NCBI RefSeq assembly: GCF_902506415.1
Contig: NZ_LR733275.1
Coordinates: 248,001-312,000 of the forward strand
DNA length: 64,000 nucleotides
Source: Massilia sp. 9I
Lineage (GTDB): Bacteria; Pseudomonadota; Gammaproteobacteria; Burkholderiales; Burkholderiaceae_D
Direction: 5' to 3'
Shown: one piece after another, positions 43,397-52,795 of the stretch
How the letters are laid out: every line of letters starts with the position of its first letter
Numbering within the stretch: the stretch's first letter is position 1
Made by a program: the position numbers and the translations under genes
The notes under the pieces: generated by a model
What the model saw: the letters and a program-made list of their open reading frames with translations, nothing else
Database searches by the model: none
What the model was told of the DNA's origin: nothing

Positions 43397-43909
43397 ATGC
43401 GACAACTTCCCTACCTCAGCGCCTACCCCGATCACCTGCTGGCCCAGGTCGGCCAGCTGATCGACGCCGGCCAGCTCGGCGAGGTGCTGCTGCAGCGCTA
43501 TCCCGCGGCCCACGGCATCCGCACCGACAAGGCGCTGTACGCCTACGTGCAGGAGCTGAAGGACGATTACCTGCGCCAGGCCGACCCGGTGTCCAAGGTC
43601 GCCTTCGACAGCAAGATCCACGTGGTGCAGCATGCGCTCGGCCTGCACACCGCGATCTCGCGCGTGCAGGGCAGCCGCCTCAAGGCCAAGCGCGAAATCC
43701 GCATCGCCAGCGTGTTCCGCGACGCCCCGCTGCCCTTCCTGCGCATGATCGCCGTGCACGAACTGGCGCACCTGAAAGAAAGGGACCACGACAAGGCCTT
43801 CTACAAGCTGTGCAGCTGGATGGAACCGCAGTACCACCAGCTTGAATTCGACCTGCGGCTCTACCTGACCTGGCTCGACCTGGGCGGGCAGCGCCTGTGG
43901 GTGGACTAA
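43397..43909 (+). CDS. YgjP-like (DUF45/WLM-type) metallopeptidase-like protein
   Basis: A 170-residue protein with the zinc site HELAHLKERDHDKAFYKLC (HExxH with a third His six residues on), as in the YgjP/SprT-like family. The pattern RLYLTWLDLGGQ is at the C-terminus. ATG 43397 is chosen; the 27 upstream in-frame codons are low in conservation and overlap the repeat-rich spacer. It is predicted cytoplasmic. Family members are putative metal-dependent hydrolases without a firmly known substrate. Confidence 0.85.
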   Translation: MRQLPYLSAYPDHLLAQVGQLIDAGQLGEVLLQRYPAAHGIRTDKALYAYVQELKDDYLRQADPVSKVAFDSKIHVVQHALGLHTAISRVQGSRLKAKREIRIASVFRDAPLPFLRMIAVHELAHLKERDHDKAFYKLCSWMEPQYHQLEFDLRLYLTWLDLGGQRLWVD

Positions 43910-44085
43910 AAGATATTGAACAGATCTGCAGTCGTTGCCATCGAACAACAAGGATTGTCAGATTGCTTTTGCGGGCTGGGTAAATATCTCGACTTTCAGT
44001 GTTGCCTTAGGTAAAGTTTGTATGTCGCATGCCCCCTGCGGGCAGCCCTCGCTCTTCCGTGCCGCCCCGGCCGCAACCTGACATC

Positions 44086-45375
44086 ATGACACACCAGTTT
44101 TCTCTCTCCGGCAAACCCGTTCCGGCTGCCCTGCGTGGCGGGGTGCTCGCCTGTACCTTGGCCACCACGCTGGCCGGCCATGCGCTGGCCGCCGCCCCCG
44201 CCGACGGCGCCGAGACCCCTGCGCCGGTCTGGAAGTTTTCCGGCTTCGGCACCCTGGGCGCAGTGCACGCCAGCGTGCGCGACGCCGATTTCAGCTCCAC
44301 CGTCCTGCGCGCCAACGGCGCCGGCCGCAGCGAACGCTGGAGCCCGGACGTCGACAGCCGCCTGGGCGCCCAGCTCGACCTCGCGCTAGGCCACTGGTCG
44401 GGCGTGCTGCAGGTGGTGAGCGAACAGAACCTGGAAGGCAACTACCGCCCGCGCGTCGAGTGGGCCAACGTCAAGTACCAGGCCACCCCGGACCTGGCGC
44501 TGCGCATCGGCCGCATCGCGCTGCCGGTGTTCCTGGCGGCCGACTACCGCAAGGTCGGCTACACCATGCCCTGGGTGCGCCCTCCGGTCGAGGTCTACGG
44601 CGGCCTCCCGATCTCCAGCAGCGACGGCGTCGACGCCACCCTGCGCTGGAGCGCGGGCGATACCCGCCACGCCACCCAAGCCTTCTTCGGGCGCACCGAC
44701 ACCCATTTGTACGACGATCGCCGGCTGGAGGCGCACGGCATCGCCGGCCTGTCGCACAGCATCGAACGCGGCGCCCTCAGCGTGCGCATGTCGGCCCTGA
44801 CCGGCCACCTGACGACCGGCATCGGCGAGGACCTGTTTACCGCGCTGCGCGCTTTCGGCCCGCCGGGCAATGCACTGATCGAACGCTATGCGATCGAGCA
44901 CAAGCGCGTGAGCATGGTCAGCGCCGGCTTCAACTATGACCCGGGCCAGTGGTTCATCAGCGCCGAAGCGGGTCACGCCCAGACCCATTCGCTGCTCGGC
45001 CGCACCACCACCATGTACGCCGGCGGCGGCTACCGCTTCGCCAGCCTGACGCCCTACCTCGGCTACGCCAAGGTGCGCGCCCACGGCGCTACCAGCGACC
45101 CGGGCCTGCCGCTGGCGGCACTGCCGCCGCAGGCGCGCCCGCTCGCCGCCACGCTGAACGCGGGCCTGAACCTGTACCTGGCGACGATCCCGGTCCAGAC
45201 CACCGTCAGCACCGGCCTGCGCTGGGACCTGGCGACCGACGCCGCGCTCAAGCTGCAGTATGACCGCGTACGTCCCGGCGACGGCTCGCGCGGCACCCTC
45301 ATCAACACGCCGTCGCGCTTCCGCTTCGGCCAGACCGTGCACGTGGCGAGCGTGGCGCTCGACTTCGTGTTCTGA
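44086..45375 (+). CDS. Outer-membrane beta-barrel (porin-like) protein of the c-di-GMP cluster
   Basis: A 429-residue exported protein. It has a signal peptide (GGVLACTLATTLAGHALAAAPA), then FSGFGTLGAVHASV opening a barrel and many alternating amphipathic strands (RVEWANVKYQATPDLALRIGRIALP; MYAGGGYRFASLTPYLGYAKV), and it ends in ASVALDFVF with a terminal Phe. It resembles the porin-like proteins found beside short PstS-like proteins and sensory GGDEF/EAL genes. It is followed 7 bp later by such a PstS-like gene and then by three signalling genes, suggesting one operon from 44086 to 50139. Confidence 0.83.
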   Translation: MTHQFSLSGKPVPAALRGGVLACTLATTLAGHALAAAPADGAETPAPVWKFSGFGTLGAVHASVRDADFSSTVLRANGAGRSERWSPDVDSRLGAQLDLALGHWSGVLQVVSEQNLEGNYRPRVEWANVKYQATPDLALRIGRIALPVFLAADYRKVGYTMPWVRPPVEVYGGLPISSSDGVDATLRWSAGDTRHATQAFFGRTDTHLYDDRRLEAHGIAGLSHSIERGALSVRMSALTGHLTTGIGEDLFTALRAFGPPGNALIERYAIEHKRVSMVSAGFNYDPGQWFISAEAGHAQTHSLLGRTTTMYAGGGYRFASLTPYLGYAKVRAHGATSDPGLPLAALPPQARPLAATLNAGLNLYLATIPVQTTVSTGLRWDLATDAALKLQYDRVRPGDGSRGTLINTPSRFRFGQTVHVASVALDFVF

Positions 45376-45382
45376 GGCGCCG

Positions 45383-45832
45383 ATGCGAATTCAATTCCGA
45401 CATCGATTCCGGCAGCTGGCGGCCGGCGCCGTCCTGCTGCTGGCGCAGGCCGCTTCAGGCAACGCCTCGGCCGAGCTGGTGGTGATCGTCTCGGCGCGCA
45501 ACCCCTTGCCGCCGATGTCCGGCGACCAGGTCGCCGCGATCTTCCTCGGCCAGGCGCCACGCTTCCCCGACGGCGCCGAAGTGGTGGCGCTCGACCAGCG
45601 CCTCGGCTCGAACGAACGCAACCTGTTCTACGCCCAGGTCACCGGCAAGTCGCCGGCCCTGCTCAAGGCGCACTGGTCGAAGATGGTCTTCACCGGTCGC
45701 GGCCAGCCGCCGCGTGAAGCTGCCGACAGCGCCGCGGTGCGCCGCATGGTGGCCGACAATCCCGCGATGATCGGCTACATCGACCGCTCCGCGCTCGACG
45801 CCAGCGTGCGGCCGGTGCTGGTGCTGCGCTGA
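45383..45832 (+). CDS. Short PstS-like periplasmic protein
   Basis: A 149-residue exported protein: signal peptide (QLAAGAVLLLAQAASGNASA), then VVIVSARNPLPPMSGDQVAAIFLGQAPRFPDG, and later RRMVADNPAMIGYIDRSAL. This is one lobe of the phosphate-binding-protein (PBP-like) fold. It is often annotated as a phosphate ABC transporter component, but no PstA/B/C genes are present and it is about half the size of PstS, so a transport role is doubtful. Its position between a barrel and a PDC-type sensor suggests a periplasmic ligand-presenting role (inference). Confidence 0.78.
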   Translation: MRIQFRHRFRQLAAGAVLLLAQAASGNASAELVVIVSARNPLPPMSGDQVAAIFLGQAPRFPDGAEVVALDQRLGSNERNLFYAQVTGKSPALLKAHWSKMVFTGRGQPPREAADSAAVRRMVADNPAMIGYIDRSALDASVRPVLVLR

Positions 45833-45848
45833 ACCCTGGATAGCCCGC

Positions 45849-48602
45849 ATGACCGCGCTCGCCTCCTCGAACCCTTTGGCCCCGGTCCAGCCGCCGACGC
45901 GCACGCGGCGCACGACGCTGGTGCGCTGGCTCGGGCGCGGGCTCGAGACCCATATCTCGCTGCCGCTGTTTGCGCTGGCGCTGGTGCTGGCCCTGTGGAG
46001 CACCACCCTGCACATGATCGGCGCCGAGGAACGCGCCGCGCACGACGCGGCCGGGGAGGCAGCACGCGAACTGGTGGACACCTATGAAGCCCAGATGGCG
46101 CGCAGCCTGAGCGCCATCGACCAGACCCTGCACGTGCTGCAGTACGCGGTCGAGATGAACGGCGCCGGCGCCGCCCTGGAGGCGATGAGCGCCAACGGCC
46201 TACTGCCGCCGGGCCTGGTGTTCCAGGTGGCGATCATCGGCGCCGACGGCCGCGTCCTGGCCAGCAACCCGCGCGCGCGCGCCGGCGGCGACGTCTCGCG
46301 CGAGACCTGGTTCGCCTGGCACCGGACACGCGCGGGCGAAACCGCCTTCGTCAGCCAGACCATCGGCCGGCGCGAGCCGCACGTGGTGTTCTCGCGCCGC
46401 ATCAACGATGCCGCCGGCCGCTTCGCCGGCGTCGCCACGGTGGCGGTCGACCCGGCCTATTTCACCAGTTCCTACGAGCGTTCGCGCCAGGGCGACCGCG
46501 GCCTGCTCGGCGTGGCCGGCCTCGATGGCGTGGTGCGCGCGGCGCGCATCGGCGAAAACGTGTCCTGGGGCCAGCGCGTGGCCCTCGGCAAGCCCGACAG
46601 CGTGCTGCTGGCGGCGAGCAGCATCGACGGCGAGCTGCGCTATACCAGCACCCGCCCGCTGGGCCGCTTCCCGCTGGTGGCGGTGGTCGGCCTGTCCGAA
46701 CCCGAGCAGATGGCCGAGTACCGCGCCCGCCGCCGCACCTGGCTGCTGGCCGCCGGCGCCGGCACCGCGCTCCTGATCCTGGTCGTGACCCTGGTCAGCG
46801 CCTGGTCCTGGCAGCTGGCCAAGGCGCGCCGGCGCGAGCGCCTGGCCCAGCAAACCTATGCCGCCGCCTCCGAGGCCAGCCTGGACGCCTTTTTCGTGCT
46901 GCGCGCGCTGCGCGCCGAGGATGGTTCCGTGACCGACTTCCTGGTCGAGACCACCAACAGCCGCGCCGAGCAGCTCACCGGCCTGTCCAAGGAACGCGTG
47001 CAGGGCAAACGCATATCCGTGCTCTTGCCCGCCGATCTGGGCGTCGGCATCTTCGAGGACCTGGCGGCGGTCGCCACCGACGGCGTGGCGCGCGAGGCCG
47101 AATGGCTGGCCCAGCTACAGCCGGTGGAGAACCGCTGGCTGCACCGCCAGGTGGTGCCGGTCGAGGGCGGCGTGGTGGCGATCGTGCGCGACATCACCGA
47201 GCGCAAGCTGGCCGAGCAGCGCATCCGCCACCTGGCCCAGCACGACGACCTGACCGGCCTGCCCAACCGCAGCCTGCTGCGCGACCGCCTCGGCCAGGCC
47301 ATTCGCGACGCCGAGCGCAAGGGCGGCGCGGTCGGCCTGGCCTTCATCGACCTGGACGGCTTCAAGCTGGTCAACGATGGCCTCGGCCACAACGCGGGCG
47401 ACGAGCTGCTGAAGGTGGTGGGCGCGCGCATGGGCCAGTGCCTGCGCCGCAGCGACACCCTGGCGCGCTTCGGCGGCGACGAATTCGTGATCCTGCTGCC
47501 CGACCTGTCGGGCGACCCCTTGGCGATCACGCCGCTGCTGGAAAAGGTGCGCCAGGCCGTCACCGAGCCGGTCGAGGTCGAGGGCCAGGAAGTCCAGGTC
47601 AGCTGCAGCATGGGCGTGGTGCTGTACCCGCGCGACGGCCTGGACGCCAACACCCTGATGATGAATGCCGACGCGGCCATGTACCGCGCCAAGGAAAACA
47701 AGGACAGCTTCCAGTTCTACGCCAGCGAGATGAACGCCAGCGTGGAAGAGAAGCTGGTGCTGCTGGAAGGGATGCGCAGCGCGCTGGAGGACTGCGTCGG
47801 CCCGGATTGCGCCGGTGAAGACTGCCAGTTCCAGTTGCTGTACCAGCCGAAGGTCGACCTGCGCAGCGGCCGCGTGTTCGGGGTCGAGGCCCTGATCCGC
47901 TGGAATCATCCGGAACAGGGCATGATCTCGCCGCTGCGCTTCATCGGCCTGGCCGAAGAGAGCGGCCTGATCGTGCCGCTGGGCGAGTGGGTGGTGCGCA
48001 CCGCCTGCGCCCAGGGCCAGGCCTGGCGCGCCGCCGGCCTGCCGCCGGTGAGCATCTCGGTGAACGTCTCGGCGCGCCAGTTCGAGGAAAAGCGCCTGGT
48101 CGAGCGCATCGCCGGCGCCCTGCACGATACCGGGCTGCCGCCCGCGCAGCTGGAAGTCGAGGTCACCGAGAGCTCGATCATGCGCGACATGGCGCGCTCG
48201 GTGGAGAAGATGCGCGAGCTGAAGGGCATGGGCGTGTCGCTGTCGATCGACGACTTCGGCACCGGCTATTCGAGCCTGTCGGCGCTCAAGTCCTTCCCGA
48301 TCAGCCGCCTGAAGATCGACAAGAGTTTTGTGAGCGACCTGGCCGACAGCGCGGACGACCAGGCCATCGCGATGGCCGTGATCTCGCTCGGCCACAAGCT
48401 GAACCTGCGGGTGATCGCCGAAGGCGTCGAAACCGAACAGCAGCGCGCCTTCCTGCGCGCCAACGACTGCGACGAGATGCAGGGCTATCTGTTCAGCCGC
48501 CCGGTTCCGCCCGAACGCATTGCCGAACTACTGGCCGAAATGCAGGCTAAGATAGAGGCTGACGCATTAATCTCCCACCCTGCCCCGCTGGAGCTGCCAT
48601 GA
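45849..48602 (+). CDS. Sensory GGDEF-EAL protein with periplasmic PDC and PAS domains
   Basis: A 917-residue inner-membrane signalling protein. TM1 is near residues 32-58 (ISLPLFALALVLALWSTTLHMIG), followed by a PDC/dCACHE periplasmic sensor to about residue 295 (LVFQVAIIGADGRVLASNP; DVSRETWFAWHR). TM2 (WLLAAGAGTALLILVVTLVSAW) and a PAS-like domain to about 450 follow. The GGDEF domain has an intact GGDEF near residue 542, and the EAL domain has EALIRWNHP near 679 and DDFGTGYSSL. Both enzymatic signatures look intact, so it could make or degrade cyclic di-GMP. The stop overlaps the next start (ATGA). Confidence 0.94.
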   Translation: MTALASSNPLAPVQPPTRTRRTTLVRWLGRGLETHISLPLFALALVLALWSTTLHMIGAEERAAHDAAGEAARELVDTYEAQMARSLSAIDQTLHVLQYAVEMNGAGAALEAMSANGLLPPGLVFQVAIIGADGRVLASNPRARAGGDVSRETWFAWHRTRAGETAFVSQTIGRREPHVVFSRRINDAAGRFAGVATVAVDPAYFTSSYERSRQGDRGLLGVAGLDGVVRAARIGENVSWGQRVALGKPDSVLLAASSIDGELRYTSTRPLGRFPLVAVVGLSEPEQMAEYRARRRTWLLAAGAGTALLILVVTLVSAWSWQLAKARRRERLAQQTYAAASEASLDAFFVLRALRAEDGSVTDFLVETTNSRAEQLTGLSKERVQGKRISVLLPADLGVGIFEDLAAVATDGVAREAEWLAQLQPVENRWLHRQVVPVEGGVVAIVRDITERKLAEQRIRHLAQHDDLTGLPNRSLLRDRLGQAIRDAERKGGAVGLAFIDLDGFKLVNDGLGHNAGDELLKVVGARMGQCLRRSDTLARFGGDEFVILLPDLSGDPLAITPLLEKVRQAVTEPVEVEGQEVQVSCSMGVVLYPRDGLDANTLMMNADAAMYRAKENKDSFQFYASEMNASVEEKLVLLEGMRSALEDCVGPDCAGEDCQFQLLYQPKVDLRSGRVFGVEALIRWNHPEQGMISPLRFIGLAEESGLIVPLGEWVVRTACAQGQAWRAAGLPPVSISVNVSARQFEEKRLVERIAGALHDTGLPPAQLEVEVTESSIMRDMARSVEKMRELKGMGVSLSIDDFGTGYSSLSALKSFPISRLKIDKSFVSDLADSADDQAIAMAVISLGHKLNLRVIAEGVETEQQRAFLRANDCDEMQGYLFSRPVPPERIAELLAEMQAKIEADALISHPAPLELP

Positions 48603-49696
48603 CCCTGCCGCGCCGCCTCGTGATCCTGCTATGCGGTACCGAACCGGGCCTGCGCCGCATGTTGCAGTACTGGGCGGCGACCTGCATCCTGTACGTGATC
48701 TGCATCGTGCTGCTGCTGGCCCAGGTCAGCCAGGGCATGGCCGATCCGGTGGCGGCGCATCGCCTGATCGGCTACGGCGGCTGCGGCGCCATCGCCTTCT
48801 ACCTCCTGATCCGCGCCAGCAGCCGGCTCGGCCTCAAGCCCGACCAGCTGGCCGTATCGCAAGCGGTGTTCTCGCTGGCCTGTGCGATGGTGGCCTACGC
48901 GATTTCCGGCCCGCTGCGCGCCGCGATGCTGACCATGGCGGTGGTGGTGATCGTGTTCTGCATGTTCGCCGCGCGCCCGCGCCAGTCGCTGCTGCTCGCG
49001 GTCGGCGCGCTCGCCGGCATGGGCGGCACCATGTACTGGCTGCAGGCGACCGATCCGGCGCGCTTTCCGCCGGTGACCGAGGCAATCACCTTCGGCTACC
49101 TGGCCGGCGCCCTGCTCTCCACCGCGATGCTGAGCGTCGAGATGAGCAAGCTGCGTTCGCGCCTGAAGCAAAAGCGCATCGAACTGAGCGAGGCGCTCGA
49201 CACCATCCGCGTGCTGGCCACGGTGGACGAACTGACTTCGCTGGTGAACCGGCGCCGCATGCACGAAGTGCTGGACGACGCGGAACGGCGCCAGCCCGAC
49301 GGCCGCGGCACCTGCATCGCCCTGCTCGACATCGACTTCTTCAAGCAGGTCAACGACCAGTACGGGCATGCCGCCGGCGACGCGGTGCTGCGCAGCTTCT
49401 CGAGCGCGGCGCGCGCCTCGCTGCGCGCCAACGACGTGCTGGCGCGCTGGGGCGGCGAGGAATTCCTGCTGTTGCTGCCAGACGCCGCGCCCGAGGACGC
49501 GCGCCTGGTGCTGGAGCGGATGGCCGAACGCGTGCACACCATGCCGGTCGCAGGCGTCCAGGGACGCCGCATCAGCTTCTCGGCGGGCCTGGCCACCCGC
49601 CGCCACGGCGAACCCTTCGCCGACGCGATCAACCGCGCCGACAAGGCGCTGTACCAGGCCAAGGAAACCGGGCGCGATCGTATTGTGCTGGCCTGA
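48599..49696 (+). CDS. Membrane diguanylate cyclase (GGDEF)
   Basis: A 365-residue protein with about six membrane helices in the first 190 residues (YWAATCILYVICIVLLLAQV; CGAIAFYLLIRASS; AAMLTMAVVVIVFCMFAA). A helical linker leads to a C-terminal GGDEF domain with LTSLVNRRRMHEVLDDAE and an active-site GGEEF near residue 285. An RxxD-type inhibitory site is not obvious just upstream. It probably synthesises cyclic di-GMP. It is co-translated with the preceding sensor gene through an ATGA overlap. Confidence 0.93.
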   Translation: MTLPRRLVILLCGTEPGLRRMLQYWAATCILYVICIVLLLAQVSQGMADPVAAHRLIGYGGCGAIAFYLLIRASSRLGLKPDQLAVSQAVFSLACAMVAYAISGPLRAAMLTMAVVVIVFCMFAARPRQSLLLAVGALAGMGGTMYWLQATDPARFPPVTEAITFGYLAGALLSTAMLSVEMSKLRSRLKQKRIELSEALDTIRVLATVDELTSLVNRRRMHEVLDDAERRQPDGRGTCIALLDIDFFKQVNDQYGHAAGDAVLRSFSSAARASLRANDVLARWGGEEFLLLLPDAAPEDARLVLERMAERVHTMPVAGVQGRRISFSAGLATRRHGEPFADAINRADKALYQAKETGRDRIVLA

Positions 49697-49755
49697 CAAC
49701 GGTTTTCGCGTGCCGCACTTGGCGCGCGAATTGGCCTTTTGCTAGCATGGCGCGC

Positions 49756-50139
49756 ATGGCAATCAACATACTTTTGGTAGACGACCTGCTGCTCGACGTC
49801 GCGCTCACCCGGCGCGCCATGGAGGACTGCGAGGTCGCGCACAGGATCGTGGTGGCGGGCGACGGCGAAGAGGCCGACCGCCTGTGCGGCGAGGCCGACT
49901 TCGACCTGCTCCTGCTGGACATCAAGATGCCGCGCGTCGACGGCTTCGAACTGATGCAGCGACTGCGCAGGCGCGCCGAGCGCAAGCTCCCCGTCATCAT
50001 CCTGTCCGGTTCTTCCCTGCAGTCCGACCGCGACCGCGCCGAGGAACTGGGCGCGATCGAATTCGTGCACAAGGCCTTCGACTACGGCGCCTTCCGGCAC
50101 GAGCTCAAGGCCGCGCTCGGACGGCACGGCTTCTGCTGA
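49756..50139 (+). CDS. Single-domain response regulator (REC)
   Basis: A 127-residue receiver domain alone. The acidic pair is LLVDD, the phospho-acceptor Asp is in FDLLLLDIKMPRVDGFE, the Thr/Ser switch is in VIILSGSS and the conserved Lys in VHKAFDYG. It resembles the Rcp/CheY-like REC proteins that receive phosphate from bacteriophytochrome-type kinases. An alternative ATG at 49747 adds three residues. It closes the c-di-GMP cluster and is convergent with the DUF1501 gene. The cognate kinase is not in the window. Confidence 0.9.
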   Translation: MAINILLVDDLLLDVALTRRAMEDCEVAHRIVVAGDGEEADRLCGEADFDLLLLDIKMPRVDGFELMQRLRRRAERKLPVIILSGSSLQSDRDRAEELGAIEFVHKAFDYGAFRHELKAALGRHGFC

Positions 50140-50145
50140 ATTCGT

Positions 50146-51300
50146 TCACGCCCTGAGCAGGCGTGCCATCGACTTGCTTTGCGCCGCACCCGGGAACAGG
50201 GTGCGCGCCATGCGTTCAGGGTCGATCCGGAAGGCTTCGGCGCAGACCTGGCTGATCAGGGTGTCGAGCGCCAGCGTCGGGCGCAGGTCGCGGCCGTCGA
50301 GCAGGTCGGCCTGGGCCAGGCCCGGCCAGTCGGCCAGCACCCGGCCGCCCTGGACCGCCCCGCCCAGCAGCATCGCGGCGGCGCCGGTGCCGTGGTCGGT
50401 GCCGCCGGTGCCGTTGGCGGCCGCGGTGCGCCCGAACTCGGTGGCGACCAGCACCACCGTCTGGTCCCAGGCGCCGCCCATGCCCTCGCGCAGCCCCGCC
50501 ACCAGGGTGTCCAGGTTGCGCAGCTGGGAGGCCAGGCGCCCCATCTGGCCGGTGTGGGTATCCCAGCCGCCGGTTTCGATCATGGCGATGCGCGGGCCGT
50601 CGGGGCGCGCCAGGAAGGCGGCCGCCATACGCCCCACTTCGCCCGGGTCCTGGCGTTTCGGCTTGCCGTCCATGCCGCCTGCCATGCCGCGCGCCTCCAG
50701 CGCGGCGGACCACAGCGCGTGCAGTTGGGCGTCGTTGGCATACAGCTGCTGCACGCGCAGCATCAGGTCTTCGTTCGCGTCCGGCAGCGACGACGGCGCA
50801 TACGAGGGCACCGGCAACGCGCCGCGCAGCGCCATCGGCACCGTCGGCGCGAACGCGATGGCGTCCTTGCCGCGTGTCGAGACCAGGCCGACCAGGCGGT
50901 TCATCCAGCCGTCCTTCAGCGCGTAGGGCGCGCTGCCGCCGGTCTCCAGGATGTTCTGGCCGTCGAAGTGCGAGCGCTCGCGGTAGTTCGACGCCACCGC
51001 ATGGAAGAAGCTGGCCTGGCCGCTCCCGTACAGCCCGTGCAGGCTGGCCAGCGAAGGATGCAGGGCGAAGCTGCCATCCAGCTTGAGGGCCGCTTCCTGT
51101 TCGATCGCGAGCGCGCCGCGCAGGCGCGCATAGCCCGGGTCGGCGGTGGGGATGACGGTGTGCAGCCCGTCGGCCGCGCCGCGCTGGATGATGAAGACGA
51201 AACGGCGTTCGGTCGGGATGGCGCCGGCGGCAAAAGCTACGCGCGGCATCGCCACCAGGCTTGCGGCGCCGGCAAGGAAGGCGCGTCGGTTCAGGCTCAT
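50146..51300 (-). CDS. DUF1501 protein with Tat signal
   Basis: A 384-residue exported protein with a twin-arginine signal (LNRRAFLAGAASLVAMPRVAFA). The DUF1501 body (alkaline-phosphatase/sulfatase-like fold) includes FVFIIQRGAADGLHTVIP, the GTGGTDHGTGAAAMLLGG motif near residue 290 with probable metal ligands, and IAMIETGGWDTHTGQ. These genes almost always sit beside DUF1800, as here (1 nt from the DUF1800 stop). Their joint function is not established; secreted metabolic or surface-assembly roles are suspected. Confidence 0.9.
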   Translation of the reverse strand: MSLNRRAFLAGAASLVAMPRVAFAAGAIPTERRFVFIIQRGAADGLHTVIPTADPGYARLRGALAIEQEAALKLDGSFALHPSLASLHGLYGSGQASFFHAVASNYRERSHFDGQNILETGGSAPYALKDGWMNRLVGLVSTRGKDAIAFAPTVPMALRGALPVPSYAPSSLPDANEDLMLRVQQLYANDAQLHALWSAALEARGMAGGMDGKPKRQDPGEVGRMAAAFLARPDGPRIAMIETGGWDTHTGQMGRLASQLRNLDTLVAGLREGMGGAWDQTVVLVATEFGRTAAANGTGGTDHGTGAAAMLLGGAVQGGRVLADWPGLAQADLLDGRDLRPTLALDTLISQVCAEAFRIDPERMARTLFPGAAQSKSMARLLRA

Positions 51301-51301
51301 C

Positions 51302-52675
51302 TCATCTCCTCAGGAATTCGGGGGCGGCCAGCAGCAGCGCGAGCGCGGTGGCCGGGCTGTCGGAACGGGCGATGGCCTGGCGCGTGCCCTCGCCCAGCAC
51401 CCCGGGCAGCACACGCGGCGCGAGAAGGCGGGCGTCGACCATGCTGCCGGCCTGGGCGCCGAAACGCTGCGCCACCTCGACCCGGCGCAGCAGCGCATCG
51501 GGCGCGGCCCAGGCCGCGGCCAGGTCGCCGTAGCCGGCCGGCGAACCGGGACGCCAGACCGGCTGGCCCAGGTTGTTCATCAGGCCGGCCGCCTGCTGGG
51601 CCGGCAGCTCGCGCCGGTCGAGCGCGCGCAGGCTCGAGATGCCCCATTCCCAGGGCGACTTGAACTTGCCCGGTCCCGGAGCCCAGCTTTCCGGCGCCAT
51701 CACCAGTTCGCGGTAGACGCTGGACAGGTCGCCGCCGCTCTTTTTGTAGGTCTCGGCCATGCGCAGCACCAGCGCCGCAGGCGGCTCGTCGGCCACGAAG
51801 TGGCGCGCCAGCTTGAGCGAAATGTGCTGCGCGGTAGCGGGGGCCAGGGCCAGGTCGCGCAGGATGGCGCGCGCCTGTTCTTCGCCGCCGGCGGCGTAGT
51901 CGCGCCCCAGCACCCTGCGCACGCCCGGTTCGTGCTGGTAGGCGGCGAAGCGGAAGGTCGCCACTTCGTCGGCGAGCGGCGCCTTGTCGCTGTCGTCGGG
52001 CAGGGTCCAGCCGGTGAGCGCGCGGGCGAATTCGGTGACGTCGTTCTGGGTGTAGCCGCTGCGCACCCCGAGCGTGTGCAGCTCGAGGATCTCGCGCGCC
52101 AGGTTTTCGTTGAGGCCGGTGTTGTTGCGCTGGCGCTGGCGGGCCCGTACGCCGGCCGGGCTGTCCGGGCCGGTCGAGCGGGCCTGGTCGAGGAAGACCT
52201 GCATCGCCGGATGGCGCACCGCCGCCAGCAGCAGGTCGTCGAAGCGGCCCAGGATGTGGGGACGGATGGCGTCGGCCTCGAAGCCGCCCGCCCATCCCGT
52301 CACCGGTCCCTTGTCGACCGAGACCGCGAAATGGTTCGACCAGAAGTGGACCAGGCGTTCGGCGAAGGGCGTGGGGGTCTGCAGGGCGCTGGCCACGCGC
52401 GCGCCGATGGCGGTGCGGTAGGCCTCGCCCTCGCGTTTGCGCCACGCCTCGCGCACCGCATTGCGCCCTTCTTCAGGGGTCTGGCGCACTTCGCGCTGCT
52501 GGGCGACCCACTGGCCTGCCAGCTGCGGGCTGCGCGGCAGCGCGCGCCAGGGCGCGGGCAGCGGATCGTATTGTTCCAGTTGCGCCAGCAGCCAGCGGCG
52601 CGCATCGCCGGGCAGCTGGTCGCCGGGACGGGCGCCGAGCCCGAAGCGGTTGAGGGCGATCGATTCAGTCGTCAT
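51302..52675 (-). CDS. DUF1800 protein
   Basis: A 457-residue protein of the DUF1800 family: ALNRFGLGARPGD at the N-terminus, then RLVHFWSNHFAVSVDKGPV (near residue 110), NENLAREILELHTLGV (near 182) and FARALTGWTLPDD (near 210). No clear signal peptide is visible, although partner DUF1501 has a Tat signal, so export might be in complex. It is the first gene of the DUF1800-DUF1501 pair. An AT-rich palindrome lies 61 bp upstream of its start. Confidence 0.9.
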   Translation of the reverse strand: MTTESIALNRFGLGARPGDQLPGDARRWLLAQLEQYDPLPAPWRALPRSPQLAGQWVAQQREVRQTPEEGRNAVREAWRKREGEAYRTAIGARVASALQTPTPFAERLVHFWSNHFAVSVDKGPVTGWAGGFEADAIRPHILGRFDDLLLAAVRHPAMQVFLDQARSTGPDSPAGVRARQRQRNNTGLNENLAREILELHTLGVRSGYTQNDVTEFARALTGWTLPDDSDKAPLADEVATFRFAAYQHEPGVRRVLGRDYAAGGEEQARAILRDLALAPATAQHISLKLARHFVADEPPAALVLRMAETYKKSGGDLSSVYRELVMAPESWAPGPGKFKSPWEWGISSLRALDRRELPAQQAAGLMNNLGQPVWRPGSPAGYGDLAAAWAAPDALLRRVEVAQRFGAQAGSMVDARLLAPRVLPGVLGEGTRQAIARSDSPATALALLLAAPEFLRR

Positions 52676-52735
52676 GGGGCCGGGTTCGGGTTATCGGAAA
52701 TATGCAGACATATCTGTATTCCTTTGAACGGACAG

Positions 52736-52751
52736 AATAGTTCCAACTATT
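52736..52751. promoter_or_regulatory. AT-rich palindrome upstream of the DUF1800 gene
   Basis: AATAGTT-CC-AACTATT is a 7-bp inverted repeat with a 2-nt spacer in an AT-rich island. A related ACTAT-ATTA-ATAGT repeat lies at 53357-53370 just upstream of the LOG gene. These may be operators of one regulator; the TetR-type regulator encoded next door is a candidate. Confidence 0.35.
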
Positions 52752-52795
52752 TCTTACCGCAATCCCCGAGCCCGAAGCGGCCCGGCGCGAGGACC

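Noticed and set aside
45383..45832. Phosphate ABC transporter component
   Set aside because: The protein is about half the size of PstS, and no permease or ATPase genes are adjacent; it belongs to the sensory cluster instead.
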